Source: an uncultured Pelagibacteraceae bacterium (GTDB lineage: Bacteria > Pseudomonadota > Alphaproteobacteria > Pelagibacterales > Pelagibacteraceae). Taken from it: a stretch of 34,926 nucleotides of DNA. Made by a program: the position numbers and the translations under genes. The DNA lies in assembly GCA_902595595.1 (NCBI GenBank), contig CACJQX010000009.1, positions 1 to 34,926 of the forward strand, read 5' to 3'. Below are positions 19,158 to 27,254 of the stretch, piece by piece (the stretch's first letter is position 1; every line of letters starts with the position of its first letter). The notes below the pieces were generated by a model, which saw only the letters and a list, made by a program, of their open reading frames with translations, made no database searches and was not told the origin of the DNA.

Positions 19158-19368
19158 CTTTTTTAGTTTCTTTTTTTATTTCATTATCAATTTTTTCTTC
19201 ATCAATTTCTAAATTAGAAACCTCATTTTGAATATTGCTCACATATCTTTTCGCAGTCCCTATCCAAGAACCTGCTTTCTTTAACATGATTGGAAAATCT
19301 TTTGGACCAAGAACAACAATTGCAATACCAACAACAATTAATATCTCAAACCAACCAATAGTAGGCAT
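19147..19368 (-). CDS. tatB: Sec-independent protein translocase subunit TatB (short form)
   Basis: TatB pairs with TatC to form the substrate receptor of the Tat system. The N-terminus MPTIGWFEILIVVGIAIVVLGP has the conserved Glu8 and the glycine/proline hinge, followed by an amphipathic helix (KDFPIMLKKAGSWIGTAK) and a short charged tail. At 73 residues it is less than half the E. coli length (171); only the minimal transmembrane and amphipathic parts remain. Identity as TatB, not a second TatA, rests on Glu8, the VLGPKDFP hinge and position between tatA and tatC. It starts 5 bp after tatA and overlaps tatC by 11 bases. Confidence 0.9.
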   Translation of the reverse strand: MPTIGWFEILIVVGIAIVVLGPKDFPIMLKKAGSWIGTAKRYVSNIQNEVSNLEIDEEKIDNEIKKETKKDEQ

Positions 19369-19373
19369 GTGAT

Positions 19374-19574
19374 TTAATCTTTGTTTTCTGAGTCTTTATT
19401 TTCGTCGGATATATTTTTTGGCTCTGTATCGTCAGTAACATCTGACGCCATTCCTTTTTTGAAACTTTTAATTCCCTTAGCTACATCACCCATCAGACTA
19501 GAGATTTTACCTCGTCCAAATAATAAGACTACTAATATAACTACGATTGCTATTTGCCAAATTCCTATGCTCAT
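19374..19574 (-). CDS. tatA: Sec-independent protein translocase subunit TatA
   Basis: TatA polymerises to form the protein-conducting element of the Tat translocase. The 66-residue protein has an N-terminal membrane helix ([18 protein letters not shown]), the [24 protein letters not shown] hinge and amphipathic helix, and an acidic tail. The FG pair before the amphipathic helix is diagnostic. It is the first of the tatABC trio and follows scpB by 47 bp, the second-largest gap inside this long operon after serS-yajC. That gap leaves room for an internal promoter, but no clear hexamers stand out there. Confidence 0.95.
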   Translation of the reverse strand: MSIGIWQIAIVVILVVLLFGRGKISSLMGDVAKGIKSFKKGMASDVTDDTEPKNISDENKDSENKD

Positions 19575-19621
19575 GAAAAACTTATAACCTTTTTATGGTT
19601 AATTTAAAAGTTACTTTTTTG

Positions 19622-20323
19622 TTAATCTTTCTCTTCTGTATCAAGAGTACTGTTTAACATCTCGTCAATATTAGAATAAATATCCTCTTTTTTTTCTTCT
19701 TGTTTTTCTTTGTAGAATTTTCCAGTTCCAAAAATTGCATTATCGACACTAGAACTGTCAATTAATCCAGCAGCACCTAATTCATCAATTGTTGGTAAAT
19801 CAGATAATTTTTGAAGATTGAAATGACTTAAAAATTCATCAGTTGTGACATACTGAATTGGTCTACCTGGTACATCTTTACGACCTCCTGGTTTCACCCA
19901 GTTGAGTTCCATCAATATTTCAAGAGTATTCGTTCCAAATGCAACACCTCTTATCTCCTCAATTTCAGCTCTAGTAACAGGTTGGTGATAAACGATTATA
20001 GCTAAAGTCTCCACAGCAGCTCTAGAAAGTTTCTTTTCTACTGTCTTCTCTTGTGACATTATATTAGATAAGTTAGGTGAAGTTCTAAACGACCACTTAT
20101 CTTTAATACAAACTAAATTAATACCACGTTGAGAGTATTCTTGTTGTAACTTCTCTAATGATTTTGCAACACTACCCTTTTTAGTAATTTTGCTTTCAAT
20201 TGTATCAATATCTAATGGTTCTGCAGCGGCAAAAATAACTGCTTCAATTTCTTTTTCTAAATCAGTTAACTTAGATGGAAATTTTACAATATTATCTTTT
20301 GTAATCTTTTCTTTTTTAATCAT
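19622..20323 (-). CDS. scpB: Segregation and condensation protein B
   Basis: ScpB is the winged-helix dimer that with ScpA and SMC forms the bacterial condensin complex used in chromosome compaction and segregation. The 233-residue protein shows the family blocks LEKEIEAVIFAAAEPLDI and TLAIIVYHQPVTRAEIEEIRG, followed by WVKPGGRKDVPGRPIQYVTT. After those two winged-helix domains the C-terminal 50 residues are charged and probably unstructured. It overlaps scpA by 8 bases, so the two are translated together. smc is not in this window. Confidence 0.95.
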   Translation of the reverse strand: MIKKEKITKDNIVKFPSKLTDLEKEIEAVIFAAAEPLDIDTIESKITKKGSVAKSLEKLQQEYSQRGINLVCIKDKWSFRTSPNLSNIMSQEKTVEKKLSRAAVETLAIIVYHQPVTRAEIEEIRGVAFGTNTLEILMELNWVKPGGRKDVPGRPIQYVTTDEFLSHFNLQKLSDLPTIDELGAAGLIDSSSVDNAIFGTGKFYKEKQEEKKEDIYSNIDEMLNSTLDTEEKD

Positions 20324-21059
20324 TATTTTCCTTCACATAAATATCATCAAATAATTTATCTTGTTTCATAGTTAAATTTCCTTCTTTAACTAATTCTAAC
20401 GATCCAGCAAATATACCTGCTTTACCCGTACGTTTATATTTTGAATTACTTTTAAAATTTTGAGGAATTAAATCATCTAATTTTTTCCAATCAATTAATT
20501 TACCGAAAAATTCTCTTATTGTTTTAATTCCATCTTCTGTAGTAAATACAGGCAATTTAGGAATATTCATTTTTTGAAAGTCCTTGGTCATAATAATTGT
20601 TGAGTATGACTTAAGAAGCTCAAATAAACTTAAATTATATTCTGTACTATAAATAGATCTTATATTTCCTTTCATTCCTCTTGATCGAATTTCTCTTCCT
20701 AATCTTTTTCTTTTTAACATTTGTTCAGAAAGCAATCTTATCAATTCTAGTTTTTTAAGTTGTAATTTTAATTTTTCAGCAACTTCTTGAACTTTAAATT
20801 CTTCTTCTGGTGTTCCCGGAAGTAATAATTTAGATTTTAAATAAGCTAACCAAGTTGCCATTAATAAATATTCTGACGCAATTTCTAAATTTAAATCTTT
20901 TTCTTTTGTAATATAATCGTGAAACTGATCTGCTAACTTTGTAATTGATATCTCTTCAAGATCTACCTTTTGAGCTTTGGCTAAATCTAAAAGGACATCT
21001 AAAGGGCCATTATAATTATTAATATCAACATTAAATAATGCAGAATCAGAAATAGTCAT
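20316..21059 (-). CDS. scpA: Segregation and condensation protein A
   Basis: ScpA is the kleisin subunit that bridges the SMC heads. The 247-residue protein has the hallmark N-terminal NYNGPLDVLLDLAKAQKVDLEEISI, the YLLMATWLAYLKSKLLLP helix, and a C-terminal winged-helix region ending in a segment that contacts the other SMC head. The linker is lysine/arginine-rich (LKRKRLGREIRSRG). It follows nagZ by 9 bp and overlaps scpB by 8 bases. Placement next to nagZ and argS is the usual alphaproteobacterial order. Confidence 0.95.
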   Translation of the reverse strand: MTISDSALFNVDINNYNGPLDVLLDLAKAQKVDLEEISITKLADQFHDYITKEKDLNLEIASEYLLMATWLAYLKSKLLLPGTPEEEFKVQEVAEKLKLQLKKLELIRLLSEQMLKRKRLGREIRSRGMKGNIRSIYSTEYNLSLFELLKSYSTIIMTKDFQKMNIPKLPVFTTEDGIKTIREFFGKLIDWKKLDDLIPQNFKSNSKYKRTGKAGIFAGSLELVKEGNLTMKQDKLFDDIYVKENND

Positions 21060-21068
21060 GCTCAGATA

Positions 21069-22019
21069 TTAACTTAAAATTTTATAAAATAGCGATGTTT
21101 TTTTTATTATAAAATTACTGACCTTTGGTGAATTATCACCAACTACCTTCATTTCAGACAATTTGCCATTACAATGAAGAGCAAGATTACAACCTGCACT
21201 AAACGTTTTAATTGTATTAGTTTTTAAATCATCTTTTAAACTTTTCATTGATAAATCATCTGAAATTAAAATGTTTTTAAAGCCAATTTTTTTTCTAATT
21301 AAATTTATAATTTTTTTAGAGTGTGTAGCTGTATTTAACTTATCAATGCTTCGATATATTACATGCGCTGTCATTGCAAAATAGCTTTGTTTTTTCTTGA
21401 ATGGAAAAAAATCATTTTTATTCAAATAATTTAATTTTTTGGTAACCACAGGTGTAAATTTATGACTATCTACCTTAGCTAAACCATGCCCTGGTATGTG
21501 TTTCATCACAGTTCCAATGGAATTTTCATGAAAATAATCAATACAAATATCTCCAATTTTAGAGATATTTTTTTTATTTTTTGAAAAAGACCTATCACCA
21601 ATAATGTTGCTAGCTCCTTTAACTCTAAGATCTAAAACAGGAACGGTATTTATGTTAACACCAATTGATTTAAGCAAATACGATGTTTTATCGATAAATA
21701 ATTTATAAATAATATTAAATTTTTTCTTATCTTTTGTGAATAAATTACCAAAATATTCAGAAGACAAATTATCAAATGAAATAATTTTACCTAATCGATT
21801 TACTCGTCCACCTTCTTGATCAATTAATATTGGATATTTTTTGTCTTTAAATATCTTTTTTATTTTATCAGTTAATTTTTTAGTTTGTTCAATTGAATTT
21901 ATGTTTCTTGAAAATAAAATAACTCCCCATGGTTTATATTTTCTTAAAAAAGTAATCTCTTTATTTGATAATGTTGATGATTTTAAACCAACAATAAAGG
22001 CTCTTCTATTCTTAATCAT
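21069..22019 (-). CDS. nagZ: Beta-N-acetylhexosaminidase (glycoside hydrolase family 3)
   Basis: NagZ removes N-acetylglucosamine from anhydromuropeptides during cytoplasmic recycling of peptidoglycan. The 316-residue protein has the GH3 features PILIDQEGGRVNRL, the catalytic dyad loop KHIPGHGLAKVDSH (H178, D184 and H186), and the nucleophile segment ILISDDLSMKSL. Length is slightly under typical (about 340). There is no signal peptide, consistent with a cytosolic enzyme. Its start overlaps the preceding small membrane gene by 8 bases and scpA follows after 9 bp. Confidence 0.94.
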   Translation of the reverse strand: MIKNRRAFIVGLKSSTLSNKEITFLRKYKPWGVILFSRNINSIEQTKKLTDKIKKIFKDKKYPILIDQEGGRVNRLGKIISFDNLSSEYFGNLFTKDKKKFNIIYKLFIDKTSYLLKSIGVNINTVPVLDLRVKGASNIIGDRSFSKNKKNISKIGDICIDYFHENSIGTVMKHIPGHGLAKVDSHKFTPVVTKKLNYLNKNDFFPFKKKQSYFAMTAHVIYRSIDKLNTATHSKKIINLIRKKIGFKNILISDDLSMKSLKDDLKTNTIKTFSAGCNLALHCNGKLSEMKVVGDNSPKVSNFIIKKTSLFYKILS

Positions 22020-22272
22020 TCTCTAAAAGTTTCCAAAAATTAAATTTTTTTTTCTTTTTTTTATTTGTTTGCTTAACGTATTCTATTACATTTTGTGTAT
22101 CATTTTCTAAAACAGGTAAATTTTTTGAATATAATTTAATTTTTTCATCGTTATTTTTATAAGATCTGTATGATTTCTTTTTATTTTCATCTGAAAAATA
22201 ATATCTACCAGTCAAAAAAATAAATAAAGCAATTACAACAATAAAGATTAAATACTTAATTTCTTTTAGCAT
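22012..22272 (-). CDS. Small single-pass membrane protein, SPOR-protein position
   Basis: An 86-residue protein with one membrane segment (about residues 6-23, IKYLIFIVVIALFIFLTG) and then a short, lysine-rich soluble part ending in KKKKKKFNFWKLLEND. I recognise no domain. In other alphaproteobacteria the gene between argS and nagZ commonly encodes a membrane-anchored SPOR-domain protein that binds denuded glycan at the septum. This product has the anchor but no room for the roughly 70-residue SPOR fold. It may be a reduced relic of that protein or an unrelated small protein. It overlaps argS by one base (TAATG) and nagZ by 8 bases, so it is very probably translated. Confidence 0.75.
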   Translation of the reverse strand: MLKEIKYLIFIVVIALFIFLTGRYYFSDENKKKSYRSYKNNDEKIKLYSKNLPVLENDTQNVIEYVKQTNKKKKKKFNFWKLLEND

Positions 22273-24005
22273 TACATTTTATCTGGCGTATCTACACCAA
22301 CTATATCCATACCTGATTTTACAACGTTAGATATCGCTTTTAAAAAAATTAATTTATCTGGTGAAACAGTTTTTTGATCATTAATAAATCTTTTTTCTGG
22401 GTTTTGTTTACCAAGATTCCAATACGAATGAAATTCTGAGGCAATATCATATAAATAGACAGGTATTCTATGTGGTTCTAATTTTGAACTAGCTGCATCG
22501 ATACATTTTGGCCATTCTGAAATCTTTTTTAAAATTTTGATCTCATCATTTGAATATTCAAAACTAAAATCATCTAATTCAATTTTTGAGTTTAAATCTT
22601 TATCAATATGTCTAAAGACAGATGAAATTCTAGCATAACAATATTGAACGTAATATAATGGATTATCTTTAGATTTTTCTTTTACAGCATCAAAATCAAA
22701 ATCTAATTCTACATCACTGCTTCTGTTGAGCATGATAAACCTAGTTGCATCTTTTCCAACTTCCTCAATTAAATCATCAACCGTAATGTAGTCACCTTTT
22801 CTTTTAGACATCTTAAATGGTTTGTTATCTTTAATTAATTTTACAAGCTGACTAATTTTACAAATCAATTTATCTTTTTTTCCTGAAAGAGCTTCAACTG
22901 AGGATGAAATTCTTTTGATGTAACCAGCATGATCTGCACCAAGAATATTTATTAAATAATCAAATTTACGATCTACTTTATTTTTATGATAAGCAACATC
23001 ACTTGCAAAATAAGTCCATGTTCCATCTGACTTTTGTAATGCTCTATCTTTATCGTCACCAAAATCAGTAGATTTAAAAAGTAACTGTTCTCTTTCTACC
23101 CAGTTTTTATCATCTTCACCAGCTGGAGCTTTAATTTTTCCTTTGTATACAAATTTATTCTTTTCTAAAAATTTTATTACACTCTCTACTTCGTTATTTG
23201 AAACAATACTTTTTTCACTAACGAAATTATCGTGGTTAATTCCTAAACTCTTAAGGTTTTTTTTAATTAAAAGTAGCGCCTGTTCTATCGATAAAGCTGT
23301 TAACTTATCACTTATTTCCTCATAATCATCAAAATTCAAATCAGGATTATCCGAAACTATATTTTTTGCAAAATCGACTAGATAATCCCCTGGATACAAA
23401 TCAGGATTATCTTGTGGAAAAGTTTCATTAAACTTTACTTCTCTAATTCTAAAATATACAGATTTAGTAAAATTTATAATCTGGTTACCATAATCATTTA
23501 CATAATACTCTTTTGTAACCTTGTGTTTATTAAATATTAATACATTAGATATGACGTCACCTAAAATAGCTCCCCTACAATGACCAACATGCAAAGGCCC
23601 TGTGGGATTAGCTGATACAAATTCAACTAAATAATTATTTTTTTTCTCTTTTTCATTAATTCCAAATTTTTCAGCGTTATTAATTATTTCTTTAATAAAG
23701 TTTGACCAAAAAGATGGCTTAAATTTAATATTTATGAAACCAGGTTTTGCAACGGATATATTTTCTATTTTATCATCACTATTTTTTATTTCAGGTGCAA
23801 GTTTTTCTGCCAATTCTATTGGAGAGGTTTTATTTAGTTTAGATAAAACCATTGCAACATTAGTTGAAATATCACAATCAAATTTTGGCGGTGGTATTTC
23901 AGCATTAATACCATTAAAACTTTCAGGAATGATAAGTTGATTTTTTTTACTAAGCTCAACAATAATTGATTTTATTTTATCTAAATATAATTCAAAAATA
24001 TTCAT
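22272..24005 (-). CDS. argS: Arginyl-tRNA synthetase
   Basis: Class I aminoacyl-tRNA synthetase for arginine. The 577-residue protein begins with the ArgS-specific N-terminal domain, then the HIGH-type motif in SANPTGPLHVGHCRGA (HVGH) and the KMSKS-type motif as KMSKRKGDYITV. The C-terminal anticodon-binding DALR domain runs from about residue 450 (YYVQYCYARISSVFRH). It overlaps dgt by 4 bases upstream and the small membrane gene by one base downstream. Confidence 0.97.
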   Translation of the reverse strand: MNIFELYLDKIKSIIVELSKKNQLIIPESFNGINAEIPPPKFDCDISTNVAMVLSKLNKTSPIELAEKLAPEIKNSDDKIENISVAKPGFINIKFKPSFWSNFIKEIINNAEKFGINEKEKKNNYLVEFVSANPTGPLHVGHCRGAILGDVISNVLIFNKHKVTKEYYVNDYGNQIINFTKSVYFRIREVKFNETFPQDNPDLYPGDYLVDFAKNIVSDNPDLNFDDYEEISDKLTALSIEQALLLIKKNLKSLGINHDNFVSEKSIVSNNEVESVIKFLEKNKFVYKGKIKAPAGEDDKNWVEREQLLFKSTDFGDDKDRALQKSDGTWTYFASDVAYHKNKVDRKFDYLINILGADHAGYIKRISSSVEALSGKKDKLICKISQLVKLIKDNKPFKMSKRKGDYITVDDLIEEVGKDATRFIMLNRSSDVELDFDFDAVKEKSKDNPLYYVQYCYARISSVFRHIDKDLNSKIELDDFSFEYSNDEIKILKKISEWPKCIDAASSKLEPHRIPVYLYDIASEFHSYWNLGKQNPEKRFINDQKTVSPDKLIFLKAISNVVKSGMDIVGVDTPDKM

Positions 24006-25120
24006 TTATTATCGTTATAAAGGTTAATTGCGTATCTATCTGTCATACCAGATATAAAATCTGAAATAGCTCTATATTTGTCTTTAGTCAATTGCTCTTT
24101 AGTAAGAAATTTTCTTGGATTTGATTTAATTATTTTAAATAATTTCTTAATTATCATTTTACCTCTTTGATTCTTATTAAGCACCGATTTATTGTCATAC
24201 ATTCTATGTCTTAAAAATGATCTGATTTCTTGTTCTGAATTTTCTATTTTATCTGAAAAAGAAACTATTAATTGATTTGATTTTGATACATCTTTTAATG
24301 ACTTAAGTTTAAATTTTTTAATATTTTTTTCTGTATTACTTAGTAAATCTCTTATCATAATATCTATTGAATCTCTGATGATTTGGTAAATAGCAATTTT
24401 ATAATTTTTTTTATTAATTTTGTTTTTATATTTTTGATAAATGTCTTTAAAAAAATCTAATTCAACTAATTCCTCAAGTTTAAATAGGTTTGCTTTAATT
24501 CCATCCTGAATGTCATGATTATTATATGCAATATCATCTGATATAGCTGATATTTGAGCTTCTAATGATGGATAAGTATTAAAATTAATTTTATTTTTGA
24601 AAACTTTTGAACCAATTAATTTATTGATCATGCTTAGATCATCTACAGGTCCGTTATGTTTTAAAAGGCCTTCTAAAGTTTCAAGAGTTAAATTTAATCC
24701 AGCAAATTTGAAATATTTATTCTCCAAAAACATTACGATTCTCAGTGTCTGAAGATTATGATCGAAACCTCCATATTTTTGCATACATTCATCTAAAGCA
24801 TCCTCTCCTGCATGGCCAAATGGAGTATGACCTAAATCATGAGCAAGACTTAAGGTTTCAGCTAAATCTTCATTTAATTTTAGATATTTTGCAATTGATC
24901 TTGCTATTTGAGCAACTTCAATTGAATGAGTAATCCTTGTTCTGAAATGATCCCCTTCTGTGTTAACAAATACTTGGGTTTTATGCTTTAATCTTCTAAA
25001 TGATGCGCTGTGTATTATCCGATCTCTGTCGCGCTGAAAAGGAGATCTGTATTTTGAATTAGCTTCTTTATTAAGTCTGCCTTTACTTTTAAATACGCCT
25101 AACAAAGTGTCTTTTTTCAT
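24002..25120 (-). CDS. dgt: Deoxyguanosinetriphosphate triphosphohydrolase-like HD protein
   Basis: An HD-domain hydrolase of the dGTPase family, which cleaves dNTPs to nucleoside and triphosphate and so affects nucleotide pools and DNA quality. The metal site is visible as RTRITHSIEVAQIARS followed by the SLAHDLGHTPFGHAGE motif (the HD pair) with the remaining Asp downstream at ISDDIAYNNHDIQDG. The N-terminal SPFQRDRDRIIHSASFRRLKHKTQVF block is typical of the subfamily found in alphaproteobacteria. The 372-residue length fits. It is the first gene of the 10.8-kb operon and is divergent from erpA with a 50-bp gap. Confidence 0.94.
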   Translation of the reverse strand: MKKDTLLGVFKSKGRLNKEANSKYRSPFQRDRDRIIHSASFRRLKHKTQVFVNTEGDHFRTRITHSIEVAQIARSIAKYLKLNEDLAETLSLAHDLGHTPFGHAGEDALDECMQKYGGFDHNLQTLRIVMFLENKYFKFAGLNLTLETLEGLLKHNGPVDDLSMINKLIGSKVFKNKINFNTYPSLEAQISAISDDIAYNNHDIQDGIKANLFKLEELVELDFFKDIYQKYKNKINKKNYKIAIYQIIRDSIDIMIRDLLSNTEKNIKKFKLKSLKDVSKSNQLIVSFSDKIENSEQEIRSFLRHRMYDNKSVLNKNQRGKMIIKKLFKIIKSNPRKFLTKEQLTKDKYRAISDFISGMTDRYAINLYNDNK

Positions 25121-25142
25121 CCTTTAATTTAAATAATTAAGT

Positions 25143-25148
25143 ATTATA
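25143..25148 (-). promoter_or_regulatory. Candidate -10 element for the dgt-secF operon
   Basis: Perfect TATAAT on the minus strand with 22 bp to the dgt ATG, giving a predicted leader of about 16 nt. The same AT-rich gap must also hold the erpA promoter in the other direction (TATATT at 25145-25150 is one option), so the two may overlap. No firm -35. Confidence 0.35.
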
Positions 25149-25170
25149 TTAGTAATATCAGTGTTCAGAC

Positions 25171-25488
25171 ATGATTAAAGAAATTAAATTTACGGATAAA
25201 GCGTTAAAACAAATAGATAATTTGTTATCAAAAAAAGACAAAGGATCATTCTTCAGAATCGCTATCAAAGGTGGAGGATGTTCTGGTTTTCAATATGAAT
25301 TTACATTTGATAAATCAATACAAGATGATGATTTAAATTATCAAAATATTTTAATTGATAAAACTTCAGCTGATTTACTTAAAGGATCTGAGGTTGATTA
25401 CGTGTCTGAACTTATAGGTGAACAATTCAAAATTTCTAATCCACAAACCAAATCTTCATGTGGTTGTGGAGTGTCTTTCTCACTTTAA
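25171..25488 (+). CDS. erpA: Iron-sulfur cluster insertion protein (A-type carrier)
   Basis: A 105-residue A-type carrier that receives Fe-S clusters and delivers them to apoproteins. The three cluster-binding cysteines are present: C37 in GGGCSGFQYEF and C97/C99 in SSCGCGVSF. It is probably ErpA, which alphaproteobacteria encode near dgt, but IscA and SufA have the same motifs, so the symbol is less certain than the family. Its TAA stop shares one base with the following xthA ATG. It is divergent from dgt. Confidence 0.88.
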   Translation: MIKEIKFTDKALKQIDNLLSKKDKGSFFRIAIKGGGCSGFQYEFTFDKSIQDDDLNYQNILIDKTSADLLKGSEVDYVSELIGEQFKISNPQTKSSCGCGVSFSL

Positions 25489-26264
25489 TGCTCATTTCAT
25501 CTTGGAATGTAAACTCGGTAAGAGCAAGAATCGAAAATATCAAAAGCTATTTATTAAAATATAAACCTGATATTTTAATGATGCAGGAAATCAAAACTGA
25601 AGATGTTAATTTTCCATATGATGATTTTTCATCAATGGACTATGAAAGTCATGTATTTGGTCAAAAAAGTTACAATGGTGTAGCGATCATCTCAAAAAAT
25701 AAATTAAAAAATGTCAAAACAGATTTAATTAAGGATAAGTTAAAACAATCAAGAATAATTTCAGCTGAATTTGAATATAAGAAAAAAAATATACATTTAA
25801 TAAATATTTATACCCCTAATGGTAATCCTGTAGATACAGAAAAATATGATTATAAAAAAGAATGGCTTGATCAATTAATAAAACAATTAAAAGCATTATC
25901 TAAAAAAAATTTAAACATTATTTTAGCAGGCGATTTCAATATAATCCCTTCGGCTGAAGATGTTTACAATGTTAAAAGTTTTGAAGATGACGCATTATAC
26001 AGACTTGAAATTAGAAAAAAATTTAGAGAAATGATTAATCTTGGTTTTAATGACGTCTACAGACATTTTTATGAAGATCAAGAAGGATATACATTTTGGG
26101 ATTATATGAGGGGTGCATGGCAAAAAAATAATGGCATGAGGATTGATCATTTTTTAGTTTCAAATTCTATGATTGATCAAATTAAAGATATTAATATTAA
26201 TAAAGATCCACGTGGAAGAGAAAAGCCTTCTGATCACACACCAATTGAGATTAATTTAGCTTAA
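25488..26264 (+). CDS. xthA: Exodeoxyribonuclease III
   Basis: AP endonuclease/3'-5' exonuclease of base-excision repair. With start at 25488 the product is 258 residues and begins MLISSWNVNSVRARIENI, matching the usual N-terminus of the family; an upstream in-frame ATG at 25458 would add ten residues from inside erpA and is not favoured. Metal and catalytic motifs are LMMQEIKTED, the IYTPNG segment, the LAGDFNIIPS motif, the FWDYM segment, and the terminal RIDHFLVS...SDHTPI. It forms a TAATG junction with erpA and its 3' end overlaps the opposing dpkA-like gene by 9 bases. Confidence 0.95.
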   Translation: MLISSWNVNSVRARIENIKSYLLKYKPDILMMQEIKTEDVNFPYDDFSSMDYESHVFGQKSYNGVAIISKNKLKNVKTDLIKDKLKQSRIISAEFEYKKKNIHLINIYTPNGNPVDTEKYDYKKEWLDQLIKQLKALSKKNLNIILAGDFNIIPSAEDVYNVKSFEDDALYRLEIRKKFREMINLGFNDVYRHFYEDQEGYTFWDYMRGAWQKNNGMRIDHFLVSNSMIDQIKDININKDPRGREKPSDHTPIEINLA

Positions 26265-27254
26265 AGATTTAATTTTATTTACTAATTCTTCGTTAATATT
26301 TCTTGTACCAGTATCCATTCTATTCTTATGACGTCTTTCTCCAGGTAATCTTACTTCGCCCATTGATTTCATTTTTTCAAAAAATTCCTCAGCATGTTTT
26401 TGCCAATTAGTACCTGAAGTTTTATCTGGGTTAATAGCTAGTATGAATTCACCGCCACTTGGAGGACCACCATCATTATTATCTTTGGCTGCAGTTTCAA
26501 AACTAAAATTATCTCCAACCAAAGCTCCTGCCATTAATTCTACCATCATTGCAATTGCAGATCCTTTGTAACCACCAAATGGTAATAAAACTCCACCATC
26601 TGCAATTTCCCCTGGATCAGTTGTTTCTTTACCATCTTTAGTTAAACCAGTTCCAAGTGGAACTTTGTGCCCTTCTCTTTTAGCAACTTGAACTTCACCC
26701 ATTGCCATTGAAGCTGTTGCCATATCATAAACAACCGGTGTTTTACCAGGACGTGGCCAAGCAAATGAAATTGGGTTTGTTCCAAATAAAGGTTTTATTG
26801 AGCCAGCAGGTGCTACAGCAGGCTTGTAAGATGTACAAGCAAATGCAACTAAACCTTCCTCTGCTAATTTCTCTGTTTCAGGCCACATAGCAGCCATATG
26901 ATGTGAATTATTTATTGCTAACACAGCTACACCATTTTCTTTTGCAGCTTTTGCTAATTCAGGCAATCCTTTATTTAATACAACAGGTGCTAAACAATTA
27001 TTTCCTTCAACTTTAATTACTGATGAAGATATTTTTTTTACTTCTGGTTTACCTTTACCATTTATCTTTCCACCTTTAAGTCCAATTACATAGGCTGGCA
27101 ATCTAAATAAACCGTGTGATACAGAACCATCTCTTTCAGCGTTTCTGATTAAGTCAGATAAAATTGATGCTGTTTCATCATCACAACCGTTAGCTAAAAG
27201 AGTTTTTTTAGCTAGTTCAAATATTTCGTCTAAAGTTAAGGATACAGTGCTCAT
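26256..27254 (-). CDS. dpkA: Ldh-family oxidoreductase, probable delta1-piperideine/pyrroline-2-carboxylate reductase
   Basis: A 332-residue member of the malate/lactate dehydrogenase-like (Ldh2, not Rossmann) family. Members include DpkA, which reduces cyclic imino acids (from D-lysine or D-proline/hydroxyproline breakdown) with NADPH. Visible motifs are AERDGSVSHGLFRLPAY (family His), AINNSHHMAAMWPETE, PLFGTNPISFAWPRPG, and LPFGGYKGSAIAMMVELMAG with GGEFILAINPDK. These resemble Pseudomonas DpkA more closely than malate, lactate or ureidoglycolate dehydrogenases; the substrate is inferred. Its ATG shares a base with the zur stop codon, making it the last gene of znuC-znuB-zur-dpkA and probably zinc-regulated. 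Confidence 0.8.
   Translation of the reverse strand: MSTVSLTLDEIFELAKKTLLANGCDDETASILSDLIRNAERDGSVSHGLFRLPAYVIGLKGGKINGKGKPEVKKISSSVIKVEGNNCLAPVVLNKGLPELAKAAKENGVAVLAINNSHHMAAMWPETEKLAEEGLVAFACTSYKPAVAPAGSIKPLFGTNPISFAWPRPGKTPVVYDMATASMAMGEVQVAKREGHKVPLGTGLTKDGKETTDPGEIADGGVLLPFGGYKGSAIAMMVELMAGALVGDNFSFETAAKDNNDGGPPSGGEFILAINPDKTSGTNWQKHAEEFFEKMKSMGEVRLPGERRHKNRMDTGTRNINEELVNKIKSLS

Noticed and set aside
19585..19601. TAACC/GGTTA hairpin in the scpB-tatA gap as a terminator
   Set aside because: The five-pair stem is too weak and the gap is inside an operon whose order is conserved.
25458..25487. Earlier ATG for xthA
   Set aside because: It adds ten residues inside erpA that do not match the family N-terminus; the TAATG start at 25488 gives the normal one.
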